This document shows positions 51,916 through 63,122 of a DNA stretch of 64,000 bases, piece by piece. The stretch comes from Acholoe squamosa (taxonomy: Eukaryota > Annelida > Polychaeta > Phyllodocida > Polynoidae). The DNA is taken from NCBI GenBank assembly GCA_949317995.1, contig OX439038.1, forward strand, positions 36,275,113 to 36,339,112, written 5' to 3'. Positions within the stretch are counted from its first letter, which is position 1. Each line of letters starts with the position of its first letter. The notes under the pieces are model-generated. The model did no database searches. It had not been told where the DNA came from and saw only the letters and a program-made list of their open reading frames with translations. Both the position numbers and the translations under genes were made by a program.

Positions 51916-54657
51916 ATGACTGAGCTGAGCCCAGTTAGGGGAAATGGCTCAAATCGTGAGCTAGACTCCCCGATGGAGGATGGTGAAATCAAGTCACCAC
52001 CCCAAGGTACGGAGTGGAGGGATCCACTAGAACACTACCCTGATGGGTTAGAAGATGTAAGAAGAAACTTACATCATGAACTGGATGAATTTGGAGACTC
52101 CTTATTCATGCCAGGAGGTACTTCGAAACCTGCACCAATGCATAAAAGTACTGCTCAATTTGGTAAATTACCATTTGAGGTACCAAAGCCTAGTGCAGGT
52201 ATGTTTGAAACTCCATACAGTTCTCGAATTAAACACCAAAAATGTGGATTCGAAAAGAACAAAATGGACGAGCTTGAAGACATGAGAGCTGAATACGAGA
52301 AGATCCAGAAGGATCTTATTACACTGACCGGAACCCGAGACAAGATTCTGACTGAAAACAAACAGTTGATATCGGAACGTCTCGATTACGATCAGAGTTG
52401 TAGACGCCAACAACAATTGTTGTTGGATCAGATGGAGAAAGAAAAGCAAGATTTTCAACTCCAGCACGAACAGTATCGTGATGCACTATATACGGCGGAT
52501 CTGGAATACAGAGCCTCGTATGATGAGTTGAATAGAACTAAACAAGAGTTAAATTCAACTCAATCGGCCTACGGCAAGTATCAAGAAGAGCTGAAGAAAA
52601 TAGAATCAGCCTTCAAAGATGCTCGGGAAACGTACCAAAAACAGACCGATGAGCATGAAAAACTCAAAGATCAATTGATACGCGAATCCACAGATTTGGC
52701 TGTTAAACAGACTAAAATGATGGATGATTATTCCGAACTGGAGGCTAAAGCTATCCAGATGTCAAAGTATCTAGAAGATACTGGTCGTGCAGTAGGCACT
52801 CTTGAATCAGACTTCACTGTTTCAGGAATTGCCCTAAACACGACAAGTAACCAGATGTTCTCTTTGAGGGGCAATGACGGGGTAACAGAGACAACTGTAC
52901 CTCGTTATGAAGGAGTAAAGAGTCATCAGGTTAGATTTACAGATAATACCTCTAAACCTCTTGGTCTAGGTACGGGAAATAAAGGGGATAATTCTGCGAG
53001 TGGAGCTAAACAAAGCCGCTCTGCAGGAAGCTCCACCTTTGACGGCGGATGGCCACAACAGTCACCTTTAGGGGGACCAAATGGCCCGTATGCCCAGTAT
53101 GGATGGAATCAGTCCCAAACAGGAACGAATCCGTCCAATGGTAACACCCGGAACACGTCCGGAGGAACAACCGGACGAGCACCCGGAGGTTCCAGTACAG
53201 CTGGGGGGCAATCCGGATGTGATCAAGGATCCGGACCCTCAAGCGATCGTTCCAGGAGCAGACCCTCTGCCAGTGGGACTGGTTTCAATAATGGAAATCA
53301 GTCGTATGGAACAGGAGGAAACACTAATCCCAATAGTGGTTTCTTTAGCTTTGGTGGAAATACACAACCCACCAATGGTCCAGGGCCGGCTCCCCAAACC
53401 AGTGGATACACCTTTTCACAGGTGCCTCCATACGGAGCAGGGGGATCAGGAGGTGGAGGAGGACCACCATCCGGAGGCTTTGGAAGTACTTATGGTACGA
53501 ATCCTCCAAGGAAAAAGAGACTCAGTCGCCGAGTATCTCTTTCTCCAGGGTTACAAGCACTGCATGATTCTAATGCAGCGATTGCTAACTTAGGTGTTGA
53601 TTGTTACAATCAAGGTCTGGACGATACGGAGATCATGGAATGGAGTAAGGGTTTAACCCTTACTGGATCCACGAATCCGGCTCGTAGAGTAGCTAAGATA
53701 CCTACCCCCTTTAATGCCAAGAACCCTTGGAAGGAGGAGTATCAAGGCTGCGCGGATGTCTTTAACTGCAATGGATGGGGTAAAGCGGAAGCTCTGCCTT
53801 ATTTAGTATGCTGGTTAAAGGAAGGCGACGGAAAAGGAGCCGTGGAACAATGGAGAGATTCTCAAATAACAGGACTCTCAGCCCATATGAAGTATGATGA
53901 ACTCATAGAGATTGCTTCATATTTATATGGGAATATAGTTGGAGAAGACCCTTGGCTGACGTTCACTAAAAGAACACAGAAGCCCAAGGAGTCTGCCAAA
54001 GTGTTCGGCTTAGAATGTCAACGACTGTTGCATAAAGCCAGACCTCAATGGAGACTAGATGATGAATGCTTCCTAGATGAGATGTTTAAACAATTCATTG
54101 AAGGATTGCGGAATCAAGAACACAGGACAGTAGCCTGTGAAGCTTGGAAGAATGATGCCTCTTTGACAGATTTGTTCCAGTCCCTAGATCATTATGATCG
54201 AAAGGCCCGTATCTTTGCCGGGAAGGTACCCCAACGGGTGTCAGCAATGATAATCCCGGAGGGAATACCCGAAACCGATTCATCCGAATCAGGGGAACCT
54301 GACGAAGATGAAAACGTTGGGGCCATTGGCCAAGGGAACCCCCGGTACAACCGGAACTGGGGAAAGAAACCGGGTTACGTCAAGGAGAAAGTGATCACTT
54401 CTAAACCTCCTGTGACTCAACCCGATACCAAACCCACGACGGGTCCTTCTTTATCAGAGGACCTGGTTAACAATTTGGTAAAGAAGATTACTGAAAATCT
54501 TAGGAGGCCTAAGCCTGATAGGACTGTTGTGACATGCTTCCGATGTCAGGAAACTGGGCATTATGCTGCCGAGTGTGAGGCAGATAAGCCAGTTTATAGA
54601 AACACTCGTTACCGGAGCAATCCGGGTAAGGAGGACTCAGTGAAGAAGGAAAACTGA
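51916..54657 (+). CDS. Element B Gag with coiled-coil front, 913 aa
   Basis: In order there is an acidic front (1-110), a long coiled coil (about 115-300), a Gly/Ser/Asn-rich linker (about 350-545), a capsid-like domain (about 570-760; NPARRVAKIPTPF, TFTKRTQKPKESAKVFG), an acidic linker and a CCHC knuckle (CFRCQETGHYAAEC, from residue 874). It would form the particle and bind the RNA. The coiled coil is shared with C and E but is not usual for the superfamily. It ends at a slip site and stem-loop. Confidence 0.85.
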   Translation: MTELSPVRGNGSNRELDSPMEDGEIKSPPQGTEWRDPLEHYPDGLEDVRRNLHHELDEFGDSLFMPGGTSKPAPMHKSTAQFGKLPFEVPKPSAGMFETPYSSRIKHQKCGFEKNKMDELEDMRAEYEKIQKDLITLTGTRDKILTENKQLISERLDYDQSCRRQQQLLLDQMEKEKQDFQLQHEQYRDALYTADLEYRASYDELNRTKQELNSTQSAYGKYQEELKKIESAFKDARETYQKQTDEHEKLKDQLIRESTDLAVKQTKMMDDYSELEAKAIQMSKYLEDTGRAVGTLESDFTVSGIALNTTSNQMFSLRGNDGVTETTVPRYEGVKSHQVRFTDNTSKPLGLGTGNKGDNSASGAKQSRSAGSSTFDGGWPQQSPLGGPNGPYAQYGWNQSQTGTNPSNGNTRNTSGGTTGRAPGGSSTAGGQSGCDQGSGPSSDRSRSRPSASGTGFNNGNQSYGTGGNTNPNSGFFSFGGNTQPTNGPGPAPQTSGYTFSQVPPYGAGGSGGGGGPPSGGFGSTYGTNPPRKKRLSRRVSLSPGLQALHDSNAAIANLGVDCYNQGLDDTEIMEWSKGLTLTGSTNPARRVAKIPTPFNAKNPWKEEYQGCADVFNCNGWGKAEALPYLVCWLKEGDGKGAVEQWRDSQITGLSAHMKYDELIEIASYLYGNIVGEDPWLTFTKRTQKPKESAKVFGLECQRLLHKARPQWRLDDECFLDEMFKQFIEGLRNQEHRTVACEAWKNDASLTDLFQSLDHYDRKARIFAGKVPQRVSAMIIPEGIPETDSSESGEPDEDENVGAIGQGNPRYNRNWGKKPGYVKEKVITSKPPVTQPDTKPTTGPSLSEDLVNNLVKKITENLRRPKPDRTVVTCFRCQETGHYAAECEADKPVYRNTRYRSNPGKEDSVKKEN

Positions 54658-54692
54658 GAGGGGGTGTCCACAATGGCAACCGGATTACCCCC
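54648..54692 (+). promoter_or_regulatory. Element B gag-pol frameshift signal (candidate)
   Basis: GGAAAAC (54648-54654) abuts the gag terminator. GGGGGT (54660-54665) can pair with ACCCCC (54687-54692) across a 21-nt loop. The pol frame is -1 relative to gag. Confidence 0.6.
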
Positions 54693-57600
54693 AGAGTGAG
54701 TGATTGCCATGACTGCCAGCCTATCGCAGCTTGCGGTACTGGCAAGAATCCTCTAGCGATTTCGCCCAGCAGTGAAGCTAAGGAGCCTGATCAGTTCCTT
54801 ACTCATGAGGCTGGGGAGACTGATAGTACACCAGGTGTCAAGAACCGGCAGAAGAACACAGAGGGGAAACCCGATATCAGTCCAGAGGGAGCGGCCAATG
54901 AGTTGGCCAGGGTGGGGTGTGCCCAGTTCCCCCCGGGTCATCCTTGTCTCGAATTCTTAAAGGGATGTGGATTTGACCTCGGCGCTAAGACGGAACTTGC
55001 TAAGTATGCAAGTAGTCCTACCTACTTGAAAGGTAGGAGGTGGTACGCAGTTGTATCTGTGAGTGGTAGATCCGCTGAGTTTCTTGTCGATACGGGTGCT
55101 AGCCACTCCTGTATTGCTAAGAGATTCTACGATCTTTTGCCTACGAATCATGAAACTTTCACAACGGAAGGAAATGCTCGTACGGCCGACGGTAGCATGA
55201 TACAAACGTTCGGTAGAACATGTATGAGGTTCAGTCTACAGGAAGATAAGGACTTCATCCTTACCCCTACTGTGGCGAACATCGCGGATGATGGTATACT
55301 CGGTCTGGATTTTGCTGCATTATATGGAGCAAGGTTAGATTCCCAGAGGGGAATATTGGAAGTGAGAGACCCGTACCATCTCGAAGTACAATGTGTACTT
55401 AGGCAAGTAAGCAGTGTAGCCAGTGTAGCCCAGACTGTTAAGATACCACCAGGCACAGCCTGTGATGTCTTATGTCGAGCGGACAGACAGTTTTCAGGAA
55501 AAACTGGAGTTGTAGAGCCAGACATGGCCATGTTGTCAAGTATCGGATTGGAATCCGCTGATGTTCTAGTAGCTAACGCTGCTTGGACGGTGGTTCCTAT
55601 ATCCAATACCGGTAACAAGACTGTCTATGTACAGAAGGATACGATCCTTGGATCGGTTGTCTTATCCGAATTGATAGAAGACTGTAAACATGTTTCGGCA
55701 CCCGGAGCCCCTTCCTCACCCGAAAGGAGCCCGGAACTAGACACTCTAGTAGCCGAAAGCCATGTAGAAAGTGATGAACAACGTGAAGCTCTAACTGACT
55801 TGTTGTACAAGTACCGTAAAGCTTTTGCAGCACCGAGTGAACAATTGGGGCGTACCGATAAAGTACTGCATACGATTGACACTGGTGAGAATGAACCTTT
55901 TAAGATTCCTTATAGAAGACTCCCACTAGCCAAAAAAAAAGGTAGCTGAGGAGGAGATAGCTAAAATGCTTGAACAGGATGTAATAATTCCATCAACCAG
56001 TCCTTGGTCTAGCCCTGTGTGCATGGTGACCAAGAAAGATGGTAGCATCCGTTTCTGCATAGATTACCGGAAATTGAATGGTATGACCAAGAAGAATTCA
56101 TATCCCTTACCACGGATCGATGAGACTATAGACTCCCTTGGAGGTAAGCAATGGTATTGCTCTCTAGACTTACAATCCGGGTACTGGCAAGTGGGTATGC
56201 ATCCGAAAGATATGGAGAAGACGGCCTTTTCCAGTCATATTGGATTATTCCAGTATAATGTGATGCCGTTTGGATTGTGCAATGCACCGGCGACATTTGA
56301 AGCCATGATGGAAACTTTATTAAGTGACCTTTTATGGAAGAAATGTCTCGTCTATCTAGACGATGTGATTGTCTTTGGAAAGACATACGAAGAATGCTTG
56401 GAAAATTTAGGTATGGTCCTGGAAAGGATCATAACTAATGGTTTGAAGCTGAAACCCAAGAAGTGCGATCTTTTCAAAAGATCTATTAATTACTTGGGGC
56501 GAATAATCTCGAATGAAGGGATTAAAGCCGATCCGGAGAAACTGGATGCCGTGTCAAATTGGCAAGCACCCACGAATGCGAAAGAAGTTAGGTCCTTCCT
56601 CGGATTCTGTTCCTACTACCGGGACTTTATCCCAGGATATTCAAGGGTTGCCTTTCCTATCCAGAGTTTGTCCCACTGGACACCCGGGATCAGAAAGGAA
56701 CGATTCCCTTGGGGACCCGAGCAAGACGAGGCCTTTATGAAAATAAAGGATTTGTTTGCTATCACACCTGTGTTGAGATACCCCACGGAGAATGATCATT
56801 TCATTCTAGATACTGATGCTAGTAATGAAAGCATAGGAGCCGCCCTTTCTCAGGTCCAGGATGGGGTCTAAGTTCCTATAGCCTTCGCTAGTAACACGTT
56901 GAGTAAATCTCAAAGAAACTATTGTACCACTAAACGTGAGTTGTTGGCTGTGGTGGTCTATACGAAGAAGTTCAAGCACTTTTTGTGGGGGAGTGATTTC
57001 ACTCTACGGACTGATCACTCTTCCCTCAGATGGTTATTGAACTTCAAAGATGCAGAGGGGATGATAGGTCGCTGGTTAGCGCACCTATCCGAATTCGGTC
57101 TAAATCACAGCCAGATTGAACACCGAGCCGGGGCAAAGCATTTGAATGCAGATGCTTTGTCTAGAATCCCAGTGAGGAAATGTGCAAATGCTGAGTGCAC
57201 TGATTGTGGAGCACACAATGCTGTGTTGGCAGGGGTTCGAGTTCCATTCGAAACCCATCCGGAACATGTCTTGAATTGGTCCTTGGAGACCATCAGGCAG
57301 TTCCAGAAGTCTGATGCAGTCACATCACGTTTGATTAAATTCCTTAATCAGGGTATCTGTCCCCCAAGACCCGTAGTGTCATTGGAGAACAGAGAGATGA
57401 GACGATTCTTAGCTCAATGGGCCGAGCTAAAAGTCCGGGATGGTATTCTGTTTCGATGGAAGAACCATTCTAATAGGAACAAAACCTTGCAAGTTGTCAT
57501 ACCTAGTGCTATGCGACGAGATATTATGTATTTCTGTCATGGACATAGAACTAGTGGGCACTTTGGAAAGAAAAGGTCTCTAGAACGTCTGACCAGACGA

Positions 57601-58890
57601 TACTATTGGCCCGGCATGAGTACAGATCTCACCCGATGGGTGGAGACCTGTCCCGAGTGCTGTAAGAACAAACCAGGACCCGGGTTAGGCAAGCTGCCAT
57701 TATCCCAGGAACTGTTTGGTGTAAGGTTTGCTAGAATAGCTGTTGACATTATTAGTGGGATTCCCCCCACTCCTAGTGGCAACACGTGTATGATGGTCGT
57801 GTCTGATTATTATACCAAGTACACCCGAGTGTTCCCTTTACCGGATCATAAGGCTGTTACTTGTGCTATGGCCTTTGTAAAAGGGTGGGTGCTGCACCTA
57901 GGTGTCCCACTCATGTTACATAGTGACCAAGGCAGAGAATTTGAGTCTAGTCTGTGGCAGGAGATGTGTAATTGTCTGGCGATCTGCAAGACAAGAACTA
58001 ATCCCTATAGACCACAGAGCGATGGACAAGTAGAGAGATTCAATAGGACTTTGATCCAAGTATTGAAGTCTCTGGTAAATGAGCAGATGGATGATTGGGA
58101 TGAACAATGTGAATTCGTGGTACATGCCTATAATGGCACTGTGCATTCGAGCACAAACTGTTCTCCTAATCTCCTCGTTTTTGGAGAGGATTTGATTATG
58201 CCAGCCGATTTGGTGTTCGGCGTAATAAGAATGAATCCGGAAGCCCCTTGCCAGGTGATGTTTGTAGAATCCCTACGGGATAATTTCAAACAAGCCTATG
58301 AGAGGGTTAGAGACGAGTTGCAGAAAACTGCGCGTTGGCAGAAAGTTGGCTATGACACAGGTCTAAAAGCTAGATTTTTTAATCTAGGGGATAGAGTACT
58401 GCGTCTACACCAACCTCTAGCTAACCTGAAATTAGCCAGTAATTGGGATGGACCTTTCACTATAACTCAGGTTATTAGTGATTGCACAGTGATTATTAAA
58501 TCACAGCTTGGTAAATGTTACAAGTCAAATGTAGCGAGACTACGCCCATGGAGGGGGAGGGATACCTCCACCGAAATGTACGGCGATGGTCTATTGGAAG
58601 TAATGGAACAGAGTCGTGTTAAGCAACTCGAAGTGGTACCGACCCGAAAGCGAGGACCCGGGCGGCCACGGAAGGTTGCAGACCCGAAGAGGGTGGTGCC
58701 CCCTGTCGTAACATCCGGAAAGCAGGGGAAGATACAAAAAGTCTCGGCAGGCGCAGGTAAAAATAAGAGGAAAGGTCCCTCTAAGGCTAAGAAGACCTTG
58801 GAAAAGGCTCTTATGGATACCAGGTCAATAAAAGAGGCCTCAAAACCTCTTAGACGCAGTCCAAGGTTGCTACAGACTGCCGTAACCTAG
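54658..58890 (+). pseudogene. Element B pol: protease, RT, RNase H, integrase with AT-hook tail
   Basis: The protease is at about 55090 (LVDTGASHSCIAKRF) and the reverse transcriptase at about 55966-56600 (LDLQSGYWQVGM, FGLCNAPATFE, YLDDVIVFGK). RNase H (DTDASNESIGAALSQV) and integrase follow (HGHRTSGHFGK, CPECC, VDIISG, LHSDQGREFES, QSDGQVERFNRTL), then the GPF module (NWDGPFTITQ). The tail carries an AT-hook core (KRGPGRPRK, 58648-58674) and ends RRSPRLLQTAVT. It is almost whole, with about two breaks. Confidence 0.9.
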
Positions 58891-59444
58891 CCTGTTAACA
58901 CAACGAGTGTGTTGTCCTGTACTGTGTACTGTTATATGTTGTAACCTAGTTCAATGTATATTTGAGCCGGTCAAGAGTCTCTGGAAAAGGTCCTATGACA
59001 ATGAACCCATGGTTTTGGACGGATAATCCGGTGGATATGCTTATGCTATCCATAAACTCCAGAATACCTAGCGAATTGTCATAGTCGAACCCTGAGTACG
59101 GACGGACGACCGATCGGGTATTGTATTGTTTTTATGTAAGGGCGCGTGACCTAATTAAGGGCACGCGGGAAAGTTGTTGACCCATTTTCGAATGGTCACG
59201 TGAGGCGCCGGTTTGATCATGCGCAGCGATTCAAGTTCGAGTATCCCGCCATATTGTCTTATTCCTGCGAAGGAAGAAGACGTGGCCGAGGGTGGTCTTG
59301 CTCTTGTTGGAGTCTGATAGCCCGTGACAGCCATATTCCGAGGTGTGCCCTCGTTAAAAGGCACCCGCCTTTCACTGGGTAAGCAGTACTCACTGCTTAT
59401 CCGGTGGATTGGGATATTTTATCCCCGAACAGCCACTTCTGTCG
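58891..59444 (+). other. Element B spacer between pol and third frame, promoter-like
   Basis: No protein is encoded. The right part carries words common in TATA-less animal promoters: an E-box TCACGTGA (59196-59203), an NRF1-like CATGCGCA (59218-59225) and a YY1-like CCCGCCATATTG (59245-59256). These sit about 200-250 bp before the third-frame ATG, so an internal promoter is plausible. Confidence 0.4.
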
Positions 59445-62400
59445 ATGGCAGAAGAGGCCGTCCGTCTTGGCGGCGGTGCCGGTGCCAGCACCCCGCCAGA
59501 GTATGGAAGTGGTTCTCCCAAGAGTCCCACTTATACATACGACGATCAGCAATACGATGCTGATTGTGATCAAATGGATCAACAAATGAATGTTGATCAG
59601 TACTTCTCTGGAGTAGACGATAGCGACGTAGAATCGTTCTACGACGCATCCGACAACTCCAGACAAGTTAGTCCTGAACGCCGAGGCGTTCAACAACAAA
59701 TTGATGTAGGTGAGCCTTATGTAGCCCCTCCATCCGAAGGTTTGAGTGGAGAACCGGCAGGAGCCCAGTCTCTTGACAGGGCTCTGATGCCACCTCCCCC
59801 TCAACTGCCGCCCCGTCTTGGTGGGAGTACCTCATTCGGTGCTTTGGGACCTGCTTCTCCGGTTGACAGGCCAATGCACCTAGAGCTGCCCTTCCCAGAC
59901 AGTCCCGAATGGCATGATGTAGCCGGTCCATATGACGGACGGATGTTAGCAATTTCCGAGGAAATGCTGATACCCACCTGTTATGGGACGCCCAGAGAGG
60001 TTGACGAGCGTGTTGTCAACGCAATCTGGGAATGTGCTCATCCGCAGTGGGCTAATACCTTTCCGGAGTCCTGGTTGATGGATTACCATCAGATGGCCAA
60101 AGGATTGGTAGTCCACTTATGGTTTCGTAAAGCCGTCTGGGACGCAGAAATGGCTTTCCGAAGGAATACCTCTTATAGGCCTTCCTATGTGTCTGACAAA
60201 ACGGGTTACACCGGTGTCAAGGCAGATGAGGTCTCTAGATACATAGACAGAGACCAGATCCTACTGTTAAGCACAGCGGATGAGTATGAAGCAGCAGGTA
60301 ACGCTGTTGTGGATTACTGTCCAGGGGTCCCTATTACGTCTCAAACCATTGAGGCAGAAGAGGCCCGTATTGGTGTGTCTCCACTAGACAGACTCGGGGT
60401 AATACAAGACCTCGTAGTACGTCTATTGGAGAGACAGTATGCACTGGCGCATCCGGAGTTAGTACCCGGACCCGCACCCGTGCAAGTAACAGCCAAGATG
60501 GCCGATCGGATGGACCGTCTCATGTCTCCTGCTGAAGCTCCCACCTTGGGAGACGCAGCAGTAGTACCTGAGAAGGCCCTACCTGATGCAGATGTTTCCC
60601 TTAAAACTGCTCAGTCTACCCCTACGAAGACTGAGCAAGTAAAGGAGAAAGCAGCTGGTGGAAAGGGTAAAACAACCCCCACCAAAGGTAAGGGTAAAGG
60701 GAAGCGGTCAGGAACCGAACCCTCTACCAGCACGAGTGTGGACGACAGTACCCGAACCCGTCGGGTGTCTCCACGCTCGGCCAATAAGAAGGGCGCTAAG
60801 GCTTCGGATGTCTCCGGCAATGAGACGGACGCATCCGAGCCTGGCACTTCTACTAACGGCAGATCCCGCAGGAGGAATAAGAAGAAGGTTGACCAACGCA
60901 AACCTGAACCTATCGAGGTAGACGTTCAAGCTGATAATACAGAAGCTGAACCGGCTGTCCCAACCGTAAAAGTTGAGCTCGGTGTGCCAATCGTCAAGCT
61001 ACACGACGTAATGGCCGATTTGAGTGGAGACGCTCAAGATGCTGCAGCCCAGGTCCTCGCGGGTCAACAACCCGTTGTGCAACCTGTGGATGTACCATCC
61101 GACCCGGAGGGAGAGGAGCCGGTTGACCCAGTTGTGGATGTCACTCCGACTGACGAGCAAGAGGCTGCTATCTGGGCTAACGCCAATAGCAACTTTGCCG
61201 ACTTCATTCCTCTACACAGGGGACACCTGAAGGGGAGTAAATCCGTATGGAGACTGCCCCCTCGGATCACCTGTGAGAGGCAGGAAGATATGGAGGAGTG
61301 GCTTCGCAAGAAGCTCTCTGATAGAAAGCCGGCCAATATGTACTGGATCTATTGGGAATTCGTTAAGAATTCGCCCAATGGTCTGTACAATTATGACCAG
61401 AAGGGCAAGCTCAAGTTTGCTCTAGATGAGTACTACGGGGAGGGTCGTAAGGATTGTCCCTTCCAACGTTGTACTCAAAGTGAGGGTGAGGTTGAATTCT
61501 TCATCGAGAAAGACGCGTTCCTTCGTCATCTCGTGGAGGTTCATATGCACCAGAGGCCGGAATATGTCTGCGACCGAGAGGTTGGCAAGAAATGTGCTAA
61601 ATGCACAGGATGTGTCACCCCCCGACGCGGAGACATGGTCCGGCACTATGTGACTTCGCATGGAGAGGGCCTGGAGGCAGCCATAGATCGGGTGATGAAA
61701 ATTCACTCCGAACTCTATGGCAACCTTAGGGGCCTCAATGCAGAGAAGTTGGCTTCCCTCACACCGAGTACGAAGCAGTTTGCGCCTACGGTTCCTGGTA
61801 CTAACCAGAAACTAAAGGCTCGGTTTGCCCAGACTCCCGGGTCCGGCAAACTAGAGTACGCTCAGGAGGAGTACGATCTGTTAAACGAATGGAGAAGCAA
61901 CAAGGCCCGCCGTCGTGGTGGGGCTTATGTAACTCCATCCGGAGAACAGGTCCGAAGCCGCAGGGATTACCGCCAGGGACCCTCTGTAGCAGATAGGAAG
62001 AGACAGGCGTCTGAATCTCCAAGCCGAGCCAGGTCACCACTGGAGGCGCTGGAGAGACAGACAAATGGGGGAAGGAAGAAGCCACATCTTCCATCTCCTA
62101 CTGGAACTCCTTCCCATTATGGGCGAGCACCAACTCCACGAGGTGCACAGAACCCGACATTCTTTGGTGTCAGTGGACCGAGTGGCCAGTCCGCCCGGAA
62201 ACACGCGCCTTTGAATGTCAAAGACCCGAAGCAGTACCCTGCTATGGGCCCACCCGGACCAGAGATGCAAATCTTTGATCAGTACGGGAGGGTCAAGCAG
62301 GAACTGCCGACAGTAGGAGGTCAAGCTCCCCGACCTACAATGAGTGCTGTGGTGAGACAACGTCCACCCGCACCATTGTTGACGGCCAAAGACCTTAGAA

Positions 62401-63122
62401 GGGAATTGTCACGGTTGCCCCTGGTTCAGGGATTACCAACTCAAGGCCCTTCTTCGACCACTGCTAGTGCGGTTACTACTGCGGTTGCTTCTTCGCACAC
62501 GCAGGTAGCTGTCACTGCGAGCGGGTCTGGAGCACAGCCGAAGCCTCAGGGTCAGGTACCCCCACCTGGTGCTGTGGTTCATCGGCCTAAGCTGATCCAG
62601 ACAGTGGAGACCTTCTTCAAGAAGGAGGACAAATTGTCTTGCAATATCCAGAGCAAACAATTTGAGACGCTACAGCACCATCTGGAAAACCTCCACCTGG
62701 ACATGTATCGTCGGACCGTGTCGAGCACTCTCCAGTGTATTGACGCGATCCAGAAGTCAGAGATCAACCGAATCTCGACTCAGATCAAAGCGGATGTTGC
62801 CAAAGATAAGCAGGAAGCTGCTAATCTGCGGCAGGAGGCCCTATCCGAGAAGGAAACAGCTTCTCAGATGCTCGACCTAGAACGAGCAACGAACATGAAG
62901 AACCAGCAAAAGTTCTTCAAGGTCTTCGGAGTTATCATGGATAACTGGGACGGTACACCTGAGCATGCTTTGAAGCTGTTCGAAGCACGCCAAAAGGTGA
63001 AACTTACACCTGCTGTCCCCGCATTGGCACCTACGGATGGAACTGGTATGAACCCCCCTGTTCAGCCACTGGCTCAACAACCGGGTCCAAACCAGCCACC
63101 CGAGGAGAACATGGAACAGTAA
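59445..63122 (+). CDS. Element B third reading frame (ORF3), 1225 aa
   Basis: The ATG at 59445 opens MAEEAVRLGG. The front 130 residues are disordered. A helical part follows (NAIWECAHPQW, FPESWLMDYHQM), then Lys/Ser/Pro-rich linkers. The core has EDMEEWLRKKLSD, then finger 1 (C671-x4-C676, H695-x4-H700) and finger 2 (C720-x2-C723, H734-x4-H739). After another basic linker comes YPAMGPPGPEMQIFDQYGR, shared with A and E. The end is a coiled coil (HHLENLHLDMYRR onward) closing with KFFKVFGVIMDNWDG. There is no signal peptide or transmembrane helix, so it is not an envelope. It sits at the env position. The likely role is nucleic-acid or chromatin binding plus self-assembly, by inference only. 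Confidence 0.8.
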   Translation: MAEEAVRLGGGAGASTPPEYGSGSPKSPTYTYDDQQYDADCDQMDQQMNVDQYFSGVDDSDVESFYDASDNSRQVSPERRGVQQQIDVGEPYVAPPSEGLSGEPAGAQSLDRALMPPPPQLPPRLGGSTSFGALGPASPVDRPMHLELPFPDSPEWHDVAGPYDGRMLAISEEMLIPTCYGTPREVDERVVNAIWECAHPQWANTFPESWLMDYHQMAKGLVVHLWFRKAVWDAEMAFRRNTSYRPSYVSDKTGYTGVKADEVSRYIDRDQILLLSTADEYEAAGNAVVDYCPGVPITSQTIEAEEARIGVSPLDRLGVIQDLVVRLLERQYALAHPELVPGPAPVQVTAKMADRMDRLMSPAEAPTLGDAAVVPEKALPDADVSLKTAQSTPTKTEQVKEKAAGGKGKTTPTKGKGKGKRSGTEPSTSTSVDDSTRTRRVSPRSANKKGAKASDVSGNETDASEPGTSTNGRSRRRNKKKVDQRKPEPIEVDVQADNTEAEPAVPTVKVELGVPIVKLHDVMADLSGDAQDAAAQVLAGQQPVVQPVDVPSDPEGEEPVDPVVDVTPTDEQEAAIWANANSNFADFIPLHRGHLKGSKSVWRLPPRITCERQEDMEEWLRKKLSDRKPANMYWIYWEFVKNSPNGLYNYDQKGKLKFALDEYYGEGRKDCPFQRCTQSEGEVEFFIEKDAFLRHLVEVHMHQRPEYVCDREVGKKCAKCTGCVTPRRGDMVRHYVTSHGEGLEAAIDRVMKIHSELYGNLRGLNAEKLASLTPSTKQFAPTVPGTNQKLKARFAQTPGSGKLEYAQEEYDLLNEWRSNKARRRGGAYVTPSGEQVRSRRDYRQGPSVADRKRQASESPSRARSPLEALERQTNGGRKKPHLPSPTGTPSHYGRAPTPRGAQNPTFFGVSGPSGQSARKHAPLNVKDPKQYPAMGPPGPEMQIFDQYGRVKQELPTVGGQAPRPTMSAVVRQRPPAPLLTAKDLRRELSRLPLVQGLPTQGPSSTTASAVTTAVASSHTQVAVTASGSGAQPKPQGQVPPPGAVVHRPKLIQTVETFFKKEDKLSCNIQSKQFETLQHHLENLHLDMYRRTVSSTLQCIDAIQKSEINRISTQIKADVAKDKQEAANLRQEALSEKETASQMLDLERATNMKNQQKFFKVFGVIMDNWDGTPEHALKLFEARQKVKLTPAVPALAPTDGTGMNPPVQPLAQQPGPNQPPEENMEQ

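Noticed and set aside
59445-63122. The third frame as a retroviral envelope gene
   Set aside because: There is no signal peptide, furin-like site or membrane helix in B, C or E, and the core is zinc-finger-like.
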